Shown in pieces: positions 1 to 8,356 of a stretch of DNA of 64,000 nucleotides (positions within the stretch are counted from its first letter, which is position 1; every line of letters begins with the position of its first letter). Where the stretch lies: assembly GCA_964586765.1 (NCBI GenBank), contig CAZPHN010000004.1, forward strand, positions 39,366-103,365, given 5' to 3'. A program made the position numbers and the translations under genes. Below the pieces are notes generated by a model. It saw only the letters and a list, made by a program, of their open reading frames with translations. It ran no database searches and was not told where the DNA came from. The DNA is from UBA3263 sp964586765. GTDB taxonomy: Bacteria > Bacteroidota > Bacteroidia > Bacteroidales > Muribaculaceae.

Positions 1-815
1 TATTCCCCGAGGTTAGGCGGGTTGAAGCTCCGGACGTTGCCATAAAAGCTGTGAGCACCCGGACCAAGCCCAAGATAGGGCGTTGAGTCCCAGTAAGATG
101 AATTATGGCGAGAGTGAAATCCAGGCATGGCGAAATTAGAGATTTCATAATGTTCCATGCCGGCACTATGGGTATTTTCACAAAGCGTTTCGTACATTTC
201 GACAACATCATCTTCCGCAGTTTCGCGGATTTTGCCTGTCAGCAGGCGGGTGTGAAGCAGAGTGCCGGGTTCGTAGCTGAGCGAATAAGCCGAGAGATGT
301 TCAGGCTTCAAGTCAAGCACACCTTCGAGTGACTGTAGCCATGAGTCAGGGGTTTGTCCCGGCAGACCGTAGATAAGGTCAAGGCTGATGTTTTCAAATC
401 CCGCTTGACGCAAGGTGCGGAATGCCTCGATAGCCTGAGCCGCGGAGTGGCGGCGACCAACTGCGGCAAGTTCGCTGTCAATCAGCGACTGCACACCCAT
501 GCTGACTCGGTTCGCGCCTGCTTCGAGCCATTTGTCTGCCGTTTCAGGGGTGATATCTTCCGGATTAACCTCGACTGTGCGTTCTCCACTGCTGAGCCGG
601 AGGAAGGGCGCGAGCAGTTGTGGAGGGATGGTGCTGGGCGTCCCGCCGCCAATGTATACTGTATCGTAACGGTCATGACGGCTGCGCGCACTGAGTTCTT
701 CCATCAATGCCGCAGCATATTCTTCGGCGCGGAAACCTCGCAGCGGTCCCGAATAGAAATCGCAGTAGGCGCACTTATGCCGGCAGAAGGGTATATGAAT
801 GTAAAGTCCAGCCAA
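1..815 (-). CDS. hemW: HemW-like radical SAM heme chaperone (3' end outside window)
   Basis: Read on the minus strand, the frame starting at the TTG at 815-813 gives an N-terminus beginning MAGLYIHIPFC, followed by the radical SAM cluster motif CRHKCAYC (CX3CX2C) and a GGGTPS glycine motif that binds S-adenosylmethionine. This order is typical of HemW, formerly called oxygen-independent coproporphyrinogen oxidase-like, which is thought to carry heme to acceptor proteins. An in-frame TGA lies just upstream, so no ATG is available and TTG must be the start; the frame then stays open for 271 codons to the window edge. It begins 13 bases after the AddB-like gene, so the two are probably co-transcribed. 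True HemN would need more N-terminal sequence. Confidence 0.88.
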   Translation of the reverse strand, partial: MAGLYIHIPFCRHKCAYCDFYSGPLRGFRAEEYAAALMEELSARSRHDRYDTVYIGGGTPSTIPPQLLAPFLRLSSGERTVEVNPEDITPETADKWLEAGANRVSMGVQSLIDSELAAVGRRHSAAQAIEAFRTLRQAGFENISLDLIYGLPGQTPDSWLQSLEGVLDLKPEHLSAYSLSYEPGTLLHTRLLTGKIRETAEDDVVEMYETLCENTHSAGMEHYEISNFAMPGFHSRHNSSYWDSTPYLGLGPGAHSFYGNVRSFNPPNLGE

Positions 816-828
816 TGTCTCGGTTTCT

Positions 829-3800
829 CTATGTCAACGGTTCAGCGTGACAGAACCGCTGGAATTTACAGAATTTACACATGTCGTTGTTGGAAGTACG
901 CCGGAACGGTATGTCGGGATTGAAAATCTCGTCGATAAGGTCATCGAATTCCGGCTCGAAAAAGTCTGCGACCTGAGCGTATGACTCCAGCGGATTTTTT
1001 CCGTAGGTCAAATCCGCAAAAGTTCCGCTCTTGGGGATTGATTTCAGCGTATAAATAAGCGGTTTCAGCTTGTTCGGGTCTGTTCGGGGATAACGGGATA
1101 TGTAAGCGTAACAATATGTGAGCAACTGGAAAATTCCGGAGCGGAGCGACGCGCTTTCTCTTACCATGATGTTCTTTTCGGTAAATGAGGTGCTGTCTTT
1201 GCCGGTTTTGTAGTCAACAATGCGTAATATGTCGCCAGTTTGGTCAACACGGTCAATTTTCATGGTGAAATTCAGTTCCTTGCCGTTTTTGAGTTTCCAC
1301 GAAAAAGTTTCTGACATTTCGCCGGCTATAAAACGGAACACATCCGGCTCTGCAAGCAGCATGTCGATAATGACCTGTCGGATTGTTGGCTCATAGACTT
1401 CCGCCTCTCCGTGAAGAGGGGTATCGCTGACCGCAGGATTGGGAATGAGGTTGTCGCTGTCAGGGTCCTTGACCATACGCGGAATGCCGACAAAGTTGGC
1501 GTTGAACGAGCGTCTTACCTCGCGTTCAAGCAGACCGTCATACCCGTTGTTGATAATTTGGTCAATAACGGTGCGGGTTATGTTTTTGTCGGGCAGTTGC
1601 TTGTAGATACGTTCGGCAACCTCATGGATAATATTACCGATTAGAACCGCATCGATATTTTCCTTGGGCGGGTCTGCTGGACGGATATCTTCCACTCTTT
1701 CCAGATAGAACTGGAAGGGACAGTGAAGATAAGTCTTCAGACTTGATGCGGAAAGTTTATATTTTCTGACGTTTTCTTTAGTCGAATGGTCAAGATAGCG
1801 GTTCAGGCGTTGCAAAACGCGTCCTTCTTTCTTTATTTCGGTATCGACGGCAATCAGTGGCTCAGGGTCGGAGTCTACGGCAGCAAGCGTTGAAGTGAAT
1901 ACCGCGTCGGAGCAGGTTATCTCTACCCCGGGGAAGCCTACGTTAAGAATCTGTTCGATAAATCGGCTTTTCTCGCCGGAGCGCAAACCTCCGCTGCGCG
2001 AGTCGTAAATGAGGGTCAGACGCTCGGCGTGGGAGAGAATATGGAAGAAATAGTATGCGTGGTCCGACTCGTAATGTTCAGCCGTCGGCATTCCGTAGGC
2101 GCGCCGTAGCGATTCAGGAATGAATGATTTTGAATTGAAATGACCGGGGAAAACGGAGTCGTTCATCGAAAGTATTATGACGTTCTTGAACCCGAGCGCA
2201 CGGGTTTCGAGTACGCCCATTATCTGCAGGACGTCAAAAGTTATGCCGCTCAGTGGCAGTCCGCGCTGAAAAACGGCGCGTTCAAGCAGATGGAAGAAGG
2301 TATTGTCAACCATTTTCACGCCAAATTCGGCGGAAAGTTCACGCAATTCATCTATTTGCCCCCGCAGGGTGTCGATTGCTGCACGGTCAATGCCGGTTAC
2401 GATTGAATTCTCCTCCAATGTTGTCAACGTCCGGTCCGTATATTCCGCCACCTCATTCATATCACCCGGATTTTTTACCGGCGACATTAGTCCTGACATT
2501 ATCGGAAATTCATCGGCTCGGTCTGCTATTTCATGCGCGGGCAGATTATAAAGGTGGTGCTCCTTCATCAATGCCTTTATGGCAGAAAGCTCGTCGGCAC
2601 ATGCGGCACGCAGTAGCGGATGGGCAAGCACGCGCATAACGTCATTGCGGAAAAACTCTATCATTCCGTTTGAATGGCGGCGTGCGCGAATCTGCATCAT
2701 GGCAAGCGATGAATACACTTGCGAAAGCTGGGAGAAACGCATCGGATACCCCATTGTGACGTTTATCTGCTCAAATTGCTCCGGAACAGATGCAATAAGC
2801 GGCAGTAACATATCGTCGGCGGGAAGAACTACAGCGGTATCCTCGCGCGTAAGCAGTTGAGCGGCGACCTTAGCCTGACCAACGCTCGAACCTACGCCTA
2901 TAACCTCGACAATGTGCTTCCCTCCTCCCGCCGGCAGAGTGACCGCCGGCAGCGATGAACGGAAATGCTGGGCATTACGAGAAATAAATCTGCCCGATTT
3001 GTTGCCCGTTTCCGGATTCATAAGAACTGGGTCATAATCCCAGTAAAAATGAGCCATGCCGAGGCGTTGAAGCTCATCCATGACAATATGTTCGGAAGTT
3101 GTCAGGCGATGAAATCCTATAAAGACATACTTTTTAGGGTTAAACGGGAGTCTGCCCGTCGCTTTAAGGGCGCGGACCACTTCGCGGCAAGCCATGCCCG
3201 GATAACAGAGTTTTTTCTCACGGAGCATCCGGTTAAGTTCGCGGTAGATGGGGAGCAACATTTCCCATAGCTGCATGAATTTGCGTGCCGGTTCGCCATC
3301 CTTTTTGCCTATGTGCGCCCAGAAAGGCACTTCTTCCGTTTTCGTATTATCGTCGGCGTAAAGTCGACCCCAATAAGGGTCATCGCCCCAGAAATCGCGG
3401 ATAATTGATTTCTGTTCATCCGTAAGATAATATGATTGAATTTCCTTGTATTCGCTTATGTTTCTAAACAGTTGCGCCGGGTCAATCAGATAGCGGTCTG
3501 CTTCATCGAAATCCTTTATCAGCATCTCCGCCCAAAATCGGAACCGGTCAAATTCTTCCGGTTTGAAATCGGGATTAAGCTCGCGAGAAACCTTACAGTA
3601 AGCGGCGTAGACCGACATTTGCAGCCTATTTTGAGATGCACGTTTAAGTTTGGCTCCTTTTTCAAACAGCTCTGACATGGTAAGGCAGAGCGTCCTCAGG
3701 TTGCGTCCCTCGAAATCTTTCTTCTCGCCAAGGTAATTGCTGAAATATTTTGCGGAACGCGAATTTGGAAAAACAAAGGTATATGACGTTATATTTAACC

Positions 3801-3849
3801 CTTCGGAACGGAAATAGCCGTCGGCTATGCTGCGAAGAAATTCATGCAT
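829..3849 (-). CDS. AddB-like PD-(D/E)XK nuclease/inactivated helicase
   Basis: A 1006-residue protein of the AddB/RecB-nuclease group, which works with an AddA helicase to process double-strand DNA breaks. The C-terminal nuclease domain shows the catalytic IVDYKTGKDS motif near residue 877 and a following LLTYCYAY (QxxxY-type) segment. Four cysteines suited to an iron-sulfur cluster flank the nuclease: one in YLHCPFQFYLE near residue 712 and three in CKFCKFQRFC (991, 994, 1000). The N-terminal part resembles a UvrD-like helicase fold but has no clear Walker A motif, as usual for AddB. A matching AddA helicase is not in the window. Only 26 bases separate it from holB upstream, suggesting one transcript. 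Confidence 0.85.
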   Translation of the reverse strand: MHEFLRSIADGYFRSEGLNITSYTFVFPNSRSAKYFSNYLGEKKDFEGRNLRTLCLTMSELFEKGAKLKRASQNRLQMSVYAAYCKVSRELNPDFKPEEFDRFRFWAEMLIKDFDEADRYLIDPAQLFRNISEYKEIQSYYLTDEQKSIIRDFWGDDPYWGRLYADDNTKTEEVPFWAHIGKKDGEPARKFMQLWEMLLPIYRELNRMLREKKLCYPGMACREVVRALKATGRLPFNPKKYVFIGFHRLTTSEHIVMDELQRLGMAHFYWDYDPVLMNPETGNKSGRFISRNAQHFRSSLPAVTLPAGGGKHIVEVIGVGSSVGQAKVAAQLLTREDTAVVLPADDMLLPLIASVPEQFEQINVTMGYPMRFSQLSQVYSSLAMMQIRARRHSNGMIEFFRNDVMRVLAHPLLRAACADELSAIKALMKEHHLYNLPAHEIADRADEFPIMSGLMSPVKNPGDMNEVAEYTDRTLTTLEENSIVTGIDRAAIDTLRGQIDELRELSAEFGVKMVDNTFFHLLERAVFQRGLPLSGITFDVLQIMGVLETRALGFKNVIILSMNDSVFPGHFNSKSFIPESLRRAYGMPTAEHYESDHAYYFFHILSHAERLTLIYDSRSGGLRSGEKSRFIEQILNVGFPGVEITCSDAVFTSTLAAVDSDPEPLIAVDTEIKKEGRVLQRLNRYLDHSTKENVRKYKLSASSLKTYLHCPFQFYLERVEDIRPADPPKENIDAVLIGNIIHEVAERIYKQLPDKNITRTVIDQIINNGYDGLLEREVRRSFNANFVGIPRMVKDPDSDNLIPNPAVSDTPLHGEAEVYEPTIRQVIIDMLLAEPDVFRFIAGEMSETFSWKLKNGKELNFTMKIDRVDQTGDILRIVDYKTGKDSTSFTEKNIMVRESASLRSGIFQLLTYCYAYISRYPRTDPNKLKPLIYTLKSIPKSGTFADLTYGKNPLESYAQVADFFEPEFDDLIDEIFNPDIPFRRTSNNDMCKFCKFQRFCHAEPLT

Positions 3850-3875
3850 AGTATTGAACGAAAGTATGGAGAAAA

Positions 3876-5000
3876 TCAGGCTTTGAGAAGCATAATCATT
3901 TTAATGGCAAGGTCGAAAAGTACGATTTTTGCATTTCCGTTGCCGCGAATGTCAATTTCCGCTTCGTTGAATTCTGAAATAATCTGTTCGACATTGCGTT
4001 CGTTTATGAACGGGCAGAAACGCGCGCTGAACTGCTGTTCGGCTCCGGTCATGTAGTTTAGCTCGCTGACATGGAGGTTCAGGATGAAATTTTCGCGTAC
4101 CATCCGTTGGCAATAGTCCAAGAACCGACATTCGGCGTCTCGTCCTAATTCGGCGACTTTTTCGCTCCATTTTTTCAGTTCGCCGATTTTTCGGGCGTAA
4201 GCCAGACGCATCAGCTGCATGAAAAGCTCCAGAAACTCCTGCGATGAGCGTGAATCGGTCAGTGCCTCGCGCCCGGCAATCACATTTCCCTCGCTGAGGT
4301 GTGCTGCCGCAATATGGTTGGCGTCAGGCACGCCCCCTTCTGCAAGTACGTCAGCCACGTCCGCGTCAGCCAAGCGTCGCAATTCTATGCGCTGACAGCG
4401 GGAATAGATGGTGGGAAGTACGTCAGCCGGCGAGTTGCTGACAAGGATGAACATTGTGCCCGGTTCAGGCTCCTCTATAAGTTTCAGCAGCTTGTTGGCG
4501 GTTTCCGGCTGCATTTTTTCCGGCAGCCATATCAGGGCGATATTGAGGTCCGAGCTGCGCGCCGACAGGTTCATCTTGTGGCGCAGGGCTTCGGCATCGT
4601 GGACGTAGATTTTCGGTTGTCCGTTAGGGTTGCCGAGACTTGACTGCCAGCGGCGGAAGTCCATCCACGGGTCATGCTTGAGAAAGTCGCGCCAGTCGTC
4701 CATCCAGTCGTCGCTTACGGTGTCCTGACTTTTCTTCTTCAGCACCGGGAAAATGAAATGGAGGTCGGCGTGGTTAAGGCTCTGGTGTTGCAGACATGAC
4801 GGGCAGTGACCGCAACTGTCCGTGTCGCCGCTATGACGACCGGTACAGTGGATAAACTGCGCCAGCGCGCGTGCAAGCATCATCTCTCCGCTTCCTTCCG
4901 GAGCGGAAATCAGCAGGGCGTGCGGAAGTCTGTCTTCCGCCACCATTCTTACCAGACGGTCTTTTACTCCTGAATGACCTATGACATCGGAAAATCTCAT
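3876..5000 (-). CDS. holB: DNA polymerase III clamp-loader subunit delta prime
   Basis: The product (374 residues from the chosen ATG) has the AAA+ clamp-loader arrangement: MRFSDVIGHSGVKDRLVRMV at the start, a zinc module with cysteines in CGHCPSC, the NIALIWLPEKMQPETANKLLKLIEEPEPGT segment and an SRC sensor motif (YSRCQRIEL). The P-loop is degenerate (APEGSGEMM, lacking GKT), as expected for delta prime, which does not hydrolyse ATP. The frame extends 15 codons further upstream, but the start at 5000 is chosen because a TAnnTTTG promoter element lies at 5007-5014, inside that extension. It heads the transcript that continues into the AddB-like gene and hemW. Confidence 0.9.
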   Translation of the reverse strand: MRFSDVIGHSGVKDRLVRMVAEDRLPHALLISAPEGSGEMMLARALAQFIHCTGRHSGDTDSCGHCPSCLQHQSLNHADLHFIFPVLKKKSQDTVSDDWMDDWRDFLKHDPWMDFRRWQSSLGNPNGQPKIYVHDAEALRHKMNLSARSSDLNIALIWLPEKMQPETANKLLKLIEEPEPGTMFILVSNSPADVLPTIYSRCQRIELRRLADADVADVLAEGGVPDANHIAAAHLSEGNVIAGREALTDSRSSQEFLELFMQLMRLAYARKIGELKKWSEKVAELGRDAECRFLDYCQRMVRENFILNLHVSELNYMTGAEQQFSARFCPFINERNVEQIISEFNEAEIDIRGNGNAKIVLFDLAIKMIMLLKA

Positions 5001-5006
5001 ACACCG

Positions 5007-5037
5007 CAAATTTACGATTTTTTCCCCATTCCCGCAA
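5007..5037 (-). promoter_or_regulatory. Bacteroidales-type promoter for holB
   Basis: On the minus strand, TTG (5037-5035) is followed after 20 bases by TAAATTTG (5014-5007), matching the Bacteroides -33/-7 consensus. Transcription would start only about 0-5 bases before the holB ATG at 5000, so the message would be leaderless or nearly so. Confidence 0.7.
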
Positions 5038-5047
5038 CTACGCAAAA

Positions 5048-5085
5048 ATAATCCCGGAGAAAAACCGAGTCTTCTCCGGGATTAT
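5048..5085 (-). terminator. Intrinsic terminator after the DUF4252 gene
   Basis: A perfect 14-bp inverted repeat (5048-5061 with 5072-5085, loop 10 bases) lies just after the stop of the minus-strand gene at 5111 and is followed on the minus strand by a run of five T. It ends the long sigma-factor operon. Confidence 0.85.
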
Positions 5086-5110
5086 CAGGTCTGGATCTAA
5101 TGAGTATTGG

Positions 5111-5557
5111 TTATTTAATCTTGAATTTGCCGGTCAATTCGCCTAAGCCTTGCTGTTTGTTGAAAATGACTATTTTTCGGTATACCTTGGCTTTTTTCGG
5201 CACCAACCAGACACAAATTTCTTCATTATTGCCTGACGCCTTAAGGATAAGTTCACATTTTTCACCGGCGGTCATTATTGCTTCTTCTATCTTTTTCCTA
5301 TCTGCTTCATCGCAATTCTCAAATTTCAAAGTCTTTAACCCGTTAATTTCCATTTCCATGGTGAAAGGTAAATCAATATCCAGCTTATCGAATGTTAATC
5401 TTGCTGACTCGAAAGGTTCTATCTTAAAGGTAACATCGTTGGCATATTCAACTCCATCGACGTTTATAAACTTCTTAAAGACATTGTCAAATCCTTTTGC
5501 CGAAACGGCAATCTGTCCTGCAATCAGCAGGGCGATGATAGTGATTAATTTTTTCAT
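5111..5557 (-). CDS. DUF4252-type secreted protein
   Basis: A 148-residue protein with a signal peptide (MKKLITIIALLIAGQIAVSAKG) and a small alpha/beta domain resembling DUF4252, a Bacteroidota family of unknown function that often sits beside ECF sigma factors. It is the last gene of a minus-strand operon that starts with an ECF sigma factor near 15289 and includes a second DUF4252-like gene at 13907-14416. No catalytic motif is visible. Assignment to DUF4252 is by overall character (secreted, about 150 residues, context), so the family name is less certain than the existence of the gene. A terminator follows directly. Confidence 0.75.
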   Translation of the reverse strand: MKKLITIIALLIAGQIAVSAKGFDNVFKKFINVDGVEYANDVTFKIEPFESARLTFDKLDIDLPFTMEMEINGLKTLKFENCDEADRKKIEEAIMTAGEKCELILKASGNNEEICVWLVPKKAKVYRKIVIFNKQQGLGELTGKFKIK

Positions 5558-5560
5558 TGT

Positions 5561-5588
5561 GTTGTTAATAATTAGTTGTTAATAATTT
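5561..5588. repeat. Two tandem copies of a 14-bp AT-rich unit
   Basis: GTTGTTAATAATTA at 5561-5574 is repeated with one change at 5575-5588, filling the gap between the DUF4252 gene and the first barrel gene. It may be a remnant of slippage; no function is evident. Confidence 0.5.
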
Positions 5589-5596
5589 AATGTACG

Positions 5597-8356
5597 TTAT
5601 TTCTTTTTAGGTTGGATATTGAGTCGGTAAATCACGTGGAGCATTGCGTAGCGGGGCAGGGTATTGTAACGCGTTTCGGTTCTGCCCTGCGAGTTCATGG
5701 TCAGGCGGACGTTGCTCAACTGACCGAGAATATCGAAGCCGTCAAGGGCGAAGGTGATGTTGCCGTGCATGATGCTCTTAGCCAGTCGGGCATTCCAGAC
5801 AAGGTCGTTGGTGTTCAGACGGCGATCGTTGTAGCCGCGGCGCGAGTGCATCATGAGGTCGGTTGTGAAACTGATGTCCCACGGCAGTTTTACGGCGCGG
5901 AAAATGATGCCGTAGTCAAAATCAACCGCGCTGATGGGATTGAAACCCTCCATCGGCGAGGTGACCTTTCGCCAATCGGCGTTGCCGTTGGCGGCGATTT
6001 CCATACCGTCCTTTATTTTGTAGGTCAGTTTGGCTTTGCCGCCAAGGTTGAAGTTGCGGACGGTGCTAAGGTCAAGTCCGATGAGATCGACGGAGTTCTG
6101 ATACAGGGCACGCAGCTCGAAGTCAGGCTGCCACTTTCCCATTTTTCTGAAGCAATAAGGTGCTGACATTTTCGCGGAGATATCCCAGTTGCCGTTTATG
6201 TTTACCGGCTTGTATGTTGTGACACCGGTGGTCATGTTATAGTCGGCAGACTGTGCTATCATGTTGTCATACTTGTTGTAAGTGACTTCAAGTGAGGGAC
6301 CTTTCGGGAAAAGGTCATATATTTTCATTTTCACCTCATGGGTGCGCGTAGTTTTCAGTTCGGAGTTACCCAAGAAGATAAACAGCGGGTTTGCCGCATC
6401 GGTCACGTCAAGCAGATTGCGCAATCCCGGCAATGTGGCATAATAGCGATACGTAATCCAGCCTACATCACCCATTTCAAACCAAACCTTGGGGTCGACA
6501 TAGAAGGGGTGGCGACTTGCTGAGTAGTTCTGGTTGAATTGGGTATAGGATATATGTCCCGGAACATAGTTTATATTTGCTTCGAGCGACATATTGGGCT
6601 GATAGTTATTTTTGTAAAGGTGAGGGAAAAAGCTTCCTAAGCTTAGTTTCAGGGTATGCTTATCTTCACTGAGCACATAGTCATAGGAGTTCGACGGGAT
6701 AAACCCGGAATTCTGAGCTGCCTCGGCAACCGATGGTAACACATCTTCGTCAATCTGACGCAGATAGTAGTCTCTCGTGCTGTGAACGCGCAGATGATTA
6801 TAAGTATATTCCGCGTTAAGACGCGCGTCAAAAATTCTGTTCTTAAACGATGGCGTCTTATACGAAACATTAGCTGATGCGGTCAGTTTCTTTTCCGGCA
6901 TGAATTCCTGAGGGGCGGTTCTGTCTACCTGTGCCGATGTTTCAGGGAAGAAGAGCTCGCGCAGGCGGGTTGACTCGCGGTTGCGCTTGTTCCAGTTAAC
7001 CGAGGCGGAGAAGTTGATTACTTCGGGTCTCATGGGCAGTATCCAATAACCCCAAAACCGTGAGCCGACATCCCACTGTCTGTTGTAGACCAATCCGGTT
7101 TCATCGAGCGAGTTGAGAAGCGACTGGGCGGTCTTTGTAGCGGACTGTTCAGATTCGTTGGATTTTGTCCTTTCGTAAGAAAAATTAGGAGCTAAAAACA
7201 ATCTTACCCTCGGAGTATATAGCTGAACTTTATCATCGCTTGAAATACGGAACTGGCGCGAATCGGCTGAACTTACCGAGGTACCGAACAGATTGCCGCC
7301 CTCAAGATAGCGTTCGCTGAGCGATGTGGTCTCAATCAGTGATTTTTTCTCCTTAGCCATCAAGTTTGCCTCCACTTTCCACACTCTCAGGCGCGAGTTC
7401 CATAGAAAGTCCAATCCTCCGGTCAAGGTCTCGGCGCGCCCGGCGGTTTGCCAGTTCGGGTTCCAGTTGTCGGTCTGTCCCGGCTTGCGGTCATCGTTGG
7501 TGTTGTTTACGTTGCCTACGACAGCCAATCGGCAATCACGCGTAAACAGCATGCCGAATAGCCGTCCGAGATAGCGGTTTGCGGTTCCGTAACCCGCTTC
7601 GGCATTGGCAATCCACCCCGCCTGAAACTGCTTTTTAAGCCTTACGTCCATAACCAAGGGTAATTCATTAATCGGCTTTTCGCTGCGGAATTCGTTGCGG
7701 TGATATACCTGTATATCCTTTACCATATAAGCCGGAAGGTTTTCCAAAGCAATCTTGGGGTCTCCTTTGAAAAAGTTATCGCCGTTGACCAGCAGGTCCT
7801 GAACAAACTCTCCGTTAATGAATATTCTGCCGTCACTTTTCAGCTCCGCTCCGGGCAACTGGTCGATAAGACCGTCGAGCATAGAGCCTTGAGCCAATGC
7901 AAACGCATCGGCATTATAAGTAATCGTATCACCTTTGACCACCATCTTGACCCGTGATGCTGTAACCGTTACCTCATCCAGTTCTTTAGGCTTGAAGAAA
8001 GGGATGCGGTTCAGTCTTATAGGCTTAATGATGGCGCGGTGTTCACGTGGACCGATTTTAGGAAACGGAATGTAAGCGGGATAATAACCCTCATGGGTCA
8101 CATATAAATAGCCGCCAGTCCGGGGTATGCTGTCGATCTGCAGATTTGCCTTCCGGTTCTCATAATTGATGTTTTGGTCAGCCAAATATGTTTTGACAAG
8201 CGTTGAATCCGGACGCAACACATCAACTTGCGCCCCCATGATGAGTTCACGGCTGTAGCTGTCGACAATATCCACAATCAGGTATGGATTGCTTGCAGAT
8301 GCGACGGTAGTCAGCGAGCAGAGAATACATACCATAAGGGTATAGACTTTCTTCAT
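5597..8356 (-). CDS. TonB-receptor-like outer-membrane barrel protein, paralogue 1
   Basis: This 919-residue protein has a signal peptide (residues 1-21), a carboxypeptidase-regulatory-like beta domain (about 25-120, with SYSRELIMGAQVDVLRPDSTL), a plug-like domain (about 125-225, DEVTVTASRVKMVVKGDTITYNADAFALAQGSMLDG...) and a long C-terminal beta barrel ending in MLHVIYRLNIQPKKK. It fits the OMP_b-brl/TonB-dependent-receptor-like group; no SusD partner or obvious TonB box is present, so the cargo is unknown. Its start overlaps the stop of paralogue 2 by 4 bases. The last ~290 residues are almost identical to paralogue 2, while the region around residues 240-330 is closer to paralogue 3, indicating recombination among copies. 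Confidence 0.85.
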   Translation of the reverse strand: MKKVYTLMVCILCSLTTVASASNPYLIVDIVDSYSRELIMGAQVDVLRPDSTLVKTYLADQNINYENRKANLQIDSIPRTGGYLYVTHEGYYPAYIPFPKIGPREHRAIIKPIRLNRIPFFKPKELDEVTVTASRVKMVVKGDTITYNADAFALAQGSMLDGLIDQLPGAELKSDGRIFINGEFVQDLLVNGDNFFKGDPKIALENLPAYMVKDIQVYHRNEFRSEKPINELPLVMDVRLKKQFQAGWIANAEAGYGTANRYLGRLFGMLFTRDCRLAVVGNVNNTNDDRKPGQTDNWNPNWQTAGRAETLTGGLDFLWNSRLRVWKVEANLMAKEKKSLIETTSLSERYLEGGNLFGTSVSSADSRQFRISSDDKVQLYTPRVRLFLAPNFSYERTKSNESEQSATKTAQSLLNSLDETGLVYNRQWDVGSRFWGYWILPMRPEVINFSASVNWNKRNRESTRLRELFFPETSAQVDRTAPQEFMPEKKLTASANVSYKTPSFKNRIFDARLNAEYTYNHLRVHSTRDYYLRQIDEDVLPSVAEAAQNSGFIPSNSYDYVLSEDKHTLKLSLGSFFPHLYKNNYQPNMSLEANINYVPGHISYTQFNQNYSASRHPFYVDPKVWFEMGDVGWITYRYYATLPGLRNLLDVTDAANPLFIFLGNSELKTTRTHEVKMKIYDLFPKGPSLEVTYNKYDNMIAQSADYNMTTGVTTYKPVNINGNWDISAKMSAPYCFRKMGKWQPDFELRALYQNSVDLIGLDLSTVRNFNLGGKAKLTYKIKDGMEIAANGNADWRKVTSPMEGFNPISAVDFDYGIIFRAVKLPWDISFTTDLMMHSRRGYNDRRLNTNDLVWNARLAKSIMHGNITFALDGFDILGQLSNVRLTMNSQGRTETRYNTLPRYAMLHVIYRLNIQPKKK

